64,000 bases of DNA, taken from contig NZ_PIRF01000004.1 in NCBI RefSeq assembly GCF_003049705.1, positions 186,001 to 250,000 on the forward strand. The letters are read 5' to 3'. Position 1 is the stretch's first letter, and each line of letters begins with the position of its first letter. Origin of the DNA: Campylobacter concisus. Its GTDB lineage: Bacteria; Campylobacterota; Campylobacteria; Campylobacterales; Campylobacteraceae. A program made the translations under genes and the position numbers. The notes below the pieces were generated by a model. That model saw only the letters and a program-made list of their open reading frames with translations. It did not search any database and was not told where the DNA came from. Shown one piece after another: positions 59,138 to 64,000 of the stretch.

Positions 59138-59798
59138 TTAATCTCTTTTTATAATTTTCATCAAACTCTAAGGCTTTTTCAAACTCAGCAGTAAATACTC
59201 TAAGACAATCATTTTTTTGCTGGTTTTCATCGCCAAATGATCTAATACGTGGTGTAAAAGTAATCTCATTTTTTCTAAAATCAGCCTCTTTTAGATCAAA
59301 GTTTAAATTGCTCATTTTGCTATTTAAGATATGCAAGGCACATTTTCTTGGTCCCAAGATAAAATTTTGCCCATTTAAGGGCTTTAGGCTTCTTACTAAA
59401 ACGCCACCATAAAGTGATAGATCACTTTTAAAAGATATGTCAAAGCCAAAGTTGTGAAAGTAAATCTCTCCTGCCTCACACTGCCTTTTGTAGGTATTTG
59501 CGTCAAAACAAGTATAAATTTCAAGCTCACTAAATTTATACTCTTTGCCAGAAACAATTAAAACCTTACTTTGCATAAGCTCACATAGAAAGCTCTGAAA
59601 TTTCTTATCGAAAAACTCTTTAAAACCAGCAGCCTCAACTATCTCTTGCTTTATATTTTTATCTAAATTTTTAAAGTTATTTTGTTTAAGCAGATCAAAT
59701 TTTTCTTTATCAAAATGACTTTGCTCTAAAAATTTACTAAGCACCGCCACCAGATCAAATTTAGTAAAATGGCTTTTAAGCAGCTCGCCAGCTAGCAT
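59118..59798 (-). CDS. Unknown protein, weak resemblance to 3-methyladenine DNA glycosylase fold
   Basis: 226 aa, soluble, no signal. N-terminal helices are followed by a segment EIYFHNFGFDISFKSDLSL, YGGVLVRSLKPL, ILGPRKCALHIL, and TPRIRSF. The order of these is reminiscent of MPG-type DNA glycosylases (VLxRALEP, GPxK, xPRIG), but the family's catalytic region is not clear. It starts at an ATG after AGGAG and is the first gene of the operon that continues into the PPTase (20-base overlap). It may be unrelated to polyene synthesis. Confidence 0.55.
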   Translation of the reverse strand: MLAGELLKSHFTKFDLVAVLSKFLEQSHFDKEKFDLLKQNNFKNLDKNIKQEIVEAAGFKEFFDKKFQSFLCELMQSKVLIVSGKEYKFSELEIYTCFDANTYKRQCEAGEIYFHNFGFDISFKSDLSLYGGVLVRSLKPLNGQNFILGPRKCALHILNSKMSNLNFDLKEADFRKNEITFTPRIRSFGDENQQKNDCLRVFTAEFEKALEFDENYKKRLNAYKKG

Positions 59799-59863
59799 CT
59801 TTGCTCCTAAATTTTTTATATTTTAAAGGATTTGAGCTTTACAAGCTAATCTTTGATAAAATT

Positions 59864-60721
59864 TTACCAGCTGCCACTTGCTCCGCCTCCGCCAAAACCG
59901 CCTCCGCCGCCACTAAAGCCACCACCTCTTGAACTGCTTGAATGGCCACTGCCACTGCTATTTGAGTCTGATCTATCACGCCCGAAATCACTGTGTGTAT
60001 TTTTGCTTTGAGCATTTTTTTTAAAGGCATTTTTTAAAATAATAAAAAATATTACAAACACAATAGCAAAGACAATGAAGTAATTTTGCACGCCAAAAAA
60101 TTGCTCAAATACCGTAGATATCAGCCCTGCAAAACACGCACTAAAACCAACTCGCATAAAAAATTTACCTAAAAAGCCAGAGACAAAACACGAGATCATG
60201 CCAGCAAAAAAGGCAACTATTCCAAATGGTATCTCTTCATCTTCACTCACGTTTTCAAATTCTTCACCACTAGCTACTTTTATGATAGCTTTTGTGCCCT
60301 CTATGATGCCACCGCCCATATCTCCTTGCTTAAATTTAGGCACTATCACATCATTTATGATCTGGCTTGATATAGCATCAGTTAGCACACCTTCGAGTCC
60401 ATAACCAACCTCTATACGCACTTTTCTCTCGTTTGGAGCGACTATTAAAAGCACTCCATTACTACTTTGTTTTTGTCCCAGCTTGTAGCCTCTAGCTACC
60501 TCAAGAGAGATATCTTCTATGCTTTTATTTTCTAGTGATTTAAGTGTCACGATAGCAATTTGTGTCGTACTATTTTGCTCGTAATTTTGCACCAAGCTTA
60601 AAAGCTCAGCCTTCTCATTTTTAGAGAAAATTTGAGCCTCGTCATTTATCTGCTCGTTAAAATTTATGGCAAAACAAAAGCAAAATGTAAAAAATAAAAG
60701 AGCAAAAATTTTCTTCATCAT
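59864..60721 (-). CDS. TPM-domain protein (YgcG family), Gly/Ser-rich tail
   Basis: 285 aa: signal peptide (1-18), TPM domain (about 22-150; NDEAQIFSKNEKAELLSL, NGVLLIVAPNERKVRIEVGYGLEG), two or three TM helices (about 170-230), and a Ser/Gly-rich end GGGGFGGGGASGSW. TPM proteins are linked to photosystem II repair in plants. In bacteria they pair with LemA, role unknown. It overlaps lemA by four bases. The 65-base gap to the cluster shows only a small hairpin (AGCTT-TAC-AAGCT). Confidence 0.85.
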   Translation of the reverse strand: MMKKIFALLFFTFCFCFAINFNEQINDEAQIFSKNEKAELLSLVQNYEQNSTTQIAIVTLKSLENKSIEDISLEVARGYKLGQKQSSNGVLLIVAPNERKVRIEVGYGLEGVLTDAISSQIINDVIVPKFKQGDMGGGIIEGTKAIIKVASGEEFENVSEDEEIPFGIVAFFAGMISCFVSGFLGKFFMRVGFSACFAGLISTVFEQFFGVQNYFIVFAIVFVIFFIILKNAFKKNAQSKNTHSDFGRDRSDSNSSGSGHSSSSRGGGFSGGGGGFGGGGASGSW

Positions 60722-61311
60722 TTCTCAAATGAAACTTTTGGATTTATCTTCTCTTCGTTACTTATTTCAAGATTTTGTTTTGGCTTTAGCTCAGGATAAA
60801 AAACACTTGCTATAAATTTATTTGGAAAGCTTCTAAGGGCTACGTTATACTCTTTTACAGCTTCGATATAATCATGCATTGCTACGCTTATGCGGTTTTG
60901 CGTACCTTCAAGCTGACTCTGAAGAGATAAGAAATTTTGATTTGCTTTTAGCTCTGGATAGTTCTCGCTAACTGCCATAAGCCTACCAAGCGCCAAGCCA
61001 AATGAGCTTTGTGCTGTCATAAATTCTTTCATCTTAGCTTCATCGCTAAGACCACTTGCATCAACGCTTACTTGCATGCTCTTACTTCTAGCATTTGCCA
61101 CATCTTCAAAAATTTTTTGCTCATGGGCTGCGTAGCCTTTTACAGTTTCAACCAAATTTGGCACAAGCTCGGCTCTTCTTTTATATTGATTTAACACCTG
61201 TGACCACTTTGCATTTACATTTTCATCAAGTGCAACAAATGAATTTATATACTTAAAAGCGCCAAAAGCAAGTGCAGCAATAACTATAATAACGGCTATT
61301 AAATTTTTCAT
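60718..61311 (-). CDS. lemA: LemA family protein
   Basis: 197 aa from the ATG at 61311, preceded by AAGGAG. An upstream start at 61332 adds seven residues across that site. An N-terminal TM helix (about 4-22) is followed by a helical LemA domain (NAKWSQVLNQYKRRAELVPNLVETVKGYAAHE, ALGRLMAVSENYPELKANQNF). The function of the family is not firmly known. The coupling to a TPM protein is common. CTCCTTAAAGGAG around the ribosome-binding site could fold into a small hairpin. Confidence 0.88.
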   Translation of the reverse strand: MKNLIAVIIVIAALAFGAFKYINSFVALDENVNAKWSQVLNQYKRRAELVPNLVETVKGYAAHEQKIFEDVANARSKSMQVSVDASGLSDEAKMKEFMTAQSSFGLALGRLMAVSENYPELKANQNFLSLQSQLEGTQNRISVAMHDYIEAVKEYNVALRSFPNKFIASVFYPELKPKQNLEISNEEKINPKVSFEK

Positions 61312-61378
61312 ATTTTCTCCTTTAAGGAGCAAATATTAGTAAAACAAGACTTAAAAAATAATGTGAGTTTGAGTTTGG

Positions 61379-61404
61379 AATGAGTGCGAATTTACGCACT
61401 CATT
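61379..61404. terminator. Hairpin after the repetitive surface protein gene
   Basis: AATGAGTGCG-AATTTA-CGCACTCATT is a perfect ten-base-pair stem with a six-base loop, eight bases after the gene's stop on the minus strand. The T-tail is short (TTTT on the plus side), so it is a moderate-strength terminator or an mRNA 3'-end stabiliser. Confidence 0.7.
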
Positions 61405-61411
61405 TTGGGGA

Positions 61412-64000
61412 TTAAAGATCGGTTTGGATCTTGTCTTCTATTTGGATGTGGATAGTTTTACCATTTACCTGATCTATGCTTGAGTAGCCTTTAAAGCCAG
61501 TATCAGCATGCACTAAAGTATCTTCTTTCCATTTACCATTGATATCAACTTTGTTAGTTGCATCGCCCTTGATCTTAAGAATGGTGTTAAGATTATCAGT
61601 GATGTCAAAGATAGCTTTTGCATCAAATTTTATCTCAGAGCCGCCTTTAAGCTCAAGATTTTCAAAGCTTTCCACTTTTGAATTAAGATCATTAATGCCT
61701 CTAAGATCAACTATTTGTTTATCAAATACCAAAGTATCATGACCTTTACCACCTTTCATATCTTTACTTGCGTCAAATTTAACTATATAGTCTTTAACAT
61801 CTATATGAAATTTATCAGATTCATGAGGCTCATAAGACTTAGACTCTAAACCACCAGAAGTCTTAAGCGTAGCTTTTACTTTCAAATCATAAGCTGATCT
61901 AGCATTAATATCAAGTACTTGATCAAATGTTCTGTTGGCTATATCACTACTTGTTAATTTGTGAAATCCGGTTTTAGTTTGTGTGTGGTTATCTGGATCA
62001 GTATACTTAAACTCTACTGTATCGCCTTTCCTAGCATCTTCATTTAGATAAACCCTGACTTTAGTAGTCTCTTCACCATTTTCTAAGGTAGTTATATCTT
62101 TATTAAACTTAATACCTCTTATAGCATCCATCTGGGCATGTGCACTATCTTCTACATTTACACTTTCACCAAAAGTATCAGTTAGTGTTACTTTGGCCTT
62201 TGTCTCAGCCTCAGCACCAACTGCGATTTTAGCATCAAGCTCAAGCAACTGGTCTCTACTTAATGTGCGTTGAGAATTATTAGTCAAATCTTTTAAAGTG
62301 ATATTACCGTTTACATCTTTACCTACTACTTCATATTTCTCAATCACATTGGTCCTATCGGGATTTGTTATCTCAATAACTATCTTGTCGCCAACTACAA
62401 CATTTTTTGGAATAGTAACATTTACTTTTGAGGCATTGCTACTTGACTCATCTCTTGATACGATGCCATTATCGTCTCTGTCAGCAACTATGTTTACACT
62501 TAGTCCTGCTGTACTTAAAGGAACAAGTTGTACTTTAGCTTCAGCGCTAGTTGTGGTCTCTGTGCCATTTGTAATAGTAGCTACTGCACTAGTATCACGA
62601 CCTGGAAGCATAGCGACGCCAGGAATTTTTATAGTGTTGTTTACTAGCTGTGTAGCAGTATGAGTAGTATCGTCTATAACTGAAATTATACCATTAGCAT
62701 TTCCTGTGACAGTATAAGTTACGGTTCTAGTTGACGTAGTGCCATCAGCTTGAGGCTCTTTGATAGTCACTGCTACTTTATCACTGGCTACAACATTATA
62801 TGGTAGTTGAACGCTTATAGTTGTTTCTTTTATTTTATCGTCCAATAAAGCTTCATCTCTATCTATTACATTATCCCTACTTGCATTATCTTCTACAAAT
62901 TCAACCTTTAGATCTTTTATATCCATCGTTTGAAGCGTAGCTTTGGCTGTTTTTGTTACTTCACTTCCTGTATTAATATCTTTTATAGTAGCTTTTACTT
63001 CTGCTGGATGATCTTTATCTATATGAACATCAGAAATTTTTAGTTTATTTCCTGGCTCAAGTGCGACAAGGCTGCCACCAGCATCTTTTATAGTAACGTT
63101 TGTACCATCATTTGAAGCAACGGTATAAGTTTTCTCTGCCCCACTATTTACCTTAACTTTTATAGTATCACCACTATTTACAGTGGTTGGGATTTGAAGT
63201 ATTGCCGAAGTGGTATTTAATTTTCCATCCTTCATAGCTTCATCTCTACTTAGAACTCCGTTTCTATCTTTATCCTCATCAATAAATAGCCTAAAGCCTG
63301 TTCCAGAGCCGCTACCTTGAGCATCAAGTGTAATATCACTAGTTGTCTCTACCTTATCGACACCCATGCTATCAACAACCTTGGCATTAACAATAGTAGT
63401 ATGATCTTCTGTCAAACCAAGTGTGTAGTTAACTACTTTATTGCCCTTATTATCAGTAGTTATATTTAGCTCTTCGCTACCATTTTTAACTACTAGATTA
63501 TTGTTAGCACCAGTAGTGATTTCATATGTTTTTTCTACTTTGGCACCAGTATTTTTGTCAGTAGTTTCTATTACTAATTTATCACCTACAACAAAATTAG
63601 AAGGAAGCTTAATAGTTGCTGTTGTTGTGTTTACGTTGTGATCACGATTTGCCTCAGCATTATATAAGATGCCATCATTGTCAGTATCTTCTTCAAAAGT
63701 GATTCTCATGTCATCATTAAGCGTTTCAAGGATGTTGTGATTTTCAGCTTCAGCTTTGCCATTACCTTTTGCGTCCGTAGTTTTTGTTGTTACAGTTATG
63801 GTTTTGCCTGGTACGATATCTATGCCAGGAATTTCTACCTGATTACTATTATTAGTGATCACTTCGTTACCATTTGCATCTTTTAGTATGATATTACCAG
63901 TTGGGTCTCTACCATCAACTTTATATACTATATTCTCTTGCTTATTGCCGTTATTTACAGCTACATTTATTATGTCGCCGGCCATAACATTGTTTGGTAC
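61412..64000 (-). CDS. Large repetitive surface protein, probable type I-secreted adhesin (partial, N-terminus beyond window)
   Basis: The 862 visible residues are open to the window edge. Five units of about 130-138 residues recur (GD positions at about residues 8, 139, 277, 406 and 537 of the visible part). Each has a turn like LPSNFVVGDKLVI followed by a VY/TYTV strand, a KDxxGN loop, and, in four units, a calcium-loop-like stretch (DTDNDGILYNAE, DEDKDRNGVLSRDE, ADRDDNGIVSRDE). The C-terminal 230 residues hold one RTX-like GGKGHDTLVF and a SFENLELKGG segment. This layout is that of BapA/LapA-type adhesins exported by a type I system; no exporter genes are in the window. Confidence 0.8.
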   Translation of the reverse strand, partial: VPNNVMAGDIINVAVNNGNKQENIVYKVDGRDPTGNIILKDANGNEVITNNSNQVEIPGIDIVPGKTITVTTKTTDAKGNGKAEAENHNILETLNDDMRITFEEDTDNDGILYNAEANRDHNVNTTTATIKLPSNFVVGDKLVIETTDKNTGAKVEKTYEITTGANNNLVVKNGSEELNITTDNKGNKVVNYTLGLTEDHTTIVNAKVVDSMGVDKVETTSDITLDAQGSGSGTGFRLFIDEDKDRNGVLSRDEAMKDGKLNTTSAILQIPTTVNSGDTIKVKVNSGAEKTYTVASNDGTNVTIKDAGGSLVALEPGNKLKISDVHIDKDHPAEVKATIKDINTGSEVTKTAKATLQTMDIKDLKVEFVEDNASRDNVIDRDEALLDDKIKETTISVQLPYNVVASDKVAVTIKEPQADGTTSTRTVTYTVTGNANGIISVIDDTTHTATQLVNNTIKIPGVAMLPGRDTSAVATITNGTETTTSAEAKVQLVPLSTAGLSVNIVADRDDNGIVSRDESSSNASKVNVTIPKNVVVGDKIVIEITNPDRTNVIEKYEVVGKDVNGNITLKDLTNNSQRTLSRDQLLELDAKIAVGAEAETKAKVTLTDTFGESVNVEDSAHAQMDAIRGIKFNKDITTLENGEETTKVRVYLNEDARKGDTVEFKYTDPDNHTQTKTGFHKLTSSDIANRTFDQVLDINARSAYDLKVKATLKTSGGLESKSYEPHESDKFHIDVKDYIVKFDASKDMKGGKGHDTLVFDKQIVDLRGINDLNSKVESFENLELKGGSEIKFDAKAIFDITDNLNTILKIKGDATNKVDINGKWKEDTLVHADTGFKGYSSIDQVNGKTIHIQIEDKIQTDL

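Noticed and set aside
59839-60030. Ala/Val-rich minus-strand ORF overlapping the TPM gene end
   Set aside because: Out-of-frame reading of the Gly/Ser-rich C-terminus of the TPM protein.
61412-64000. CRISPR-like or satellite repeat in the surface-protein gene
   Set aside because: Units are long (about 400 bases), diverged and in frame; they are protein domain repeats.

Overview
The window is a contiguous, AT-rich stretch of an epsilonproteobacterial chromosome. It most likely comes from the genus Campylobacter, in the C. concisus / C. curvus part of the genus rather than C. jejuni. Three things point there. The order atpF'-F-H-A-G-D-C followed directly by tolQ-R-A-B-pal is typical of the genus, as are the neighbourhoods obgE/rpmA/rplU, fmt/birA/parA/parB and ileS/small ORF/gatA/guaB. 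Housekeeping proteins are campylobacterial in length and motifs, and -10 boxes (TATAAT) are often present without a clear -35. The species is an inference; nothing here proves it.

Layout. 1-13748 (minus strand): pal (cut by the window edge), tolB, a TolA-like TonB-domain protein, tolR and tolQ, the F1 and stator genes of ATP synthase, parB, parA, birA, thiD, fmt and a small exported EF-hand protein. 13795-15660 (minus): obgE, rpmA, rplU. 15661-16365: decayed DNA with a run of ten G on the plus strand. 16366-21269: flhB (plus), then dcuB with an unusual 100-residue insert, tRNA-Phe, and exbB-exbD-tonB under a near-perfect sigma70 promoter. 21404-23388: two LOS-core type glycosyltransferases. 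23508-26144: polA (plus). 26136-27926: an orphan KAP-type P-loop NTPase. 28047-43617 (minus): dapE, a GGDEF/EAL protein, mutS2, two small conserved ORFs, murC, a YjbR-like gene, a nitrilase-fold protein that seems to lack its catalytic Lys and Cys, xseB, metX, guaB, gatA, a 34-codon membrane peptide and ileS. 43714-44811: a CinA-like gene (plus), then a pseudogene remnant.

45483-59798 (minus) is the most distinctive region: about 17 tightly coupled genes for an aryl-polyene (APE)-type lipid. It encodes two acyl carrier proteins, two complete ketosynthases and a chain-length-factor-like ketosynthase, a ketoreductase, two hot-dog dehydratases (one fused to an AMP ligase), a thioesterase, acyltransferases, a glycosyltransferase-acyltransferase fusion, a LolA-like carrier, an MMPL exporter, a lipoprotein and a phosphopantetheinyl transferase. 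A polyketide-like acyl chain would be built on the ACPs, transferred and glycosylated at the inner membrane, and moved to the outer membrane. No aromatic ammonia lyase or methyltransferase is visible, so the head group is open.

59864-64000 (minus): a TPM-domain protein and LemA, then the C-terminal 862 residues of a large repetitive surface protein with calcium-loop-like motifs, cut by the right edge of the window.
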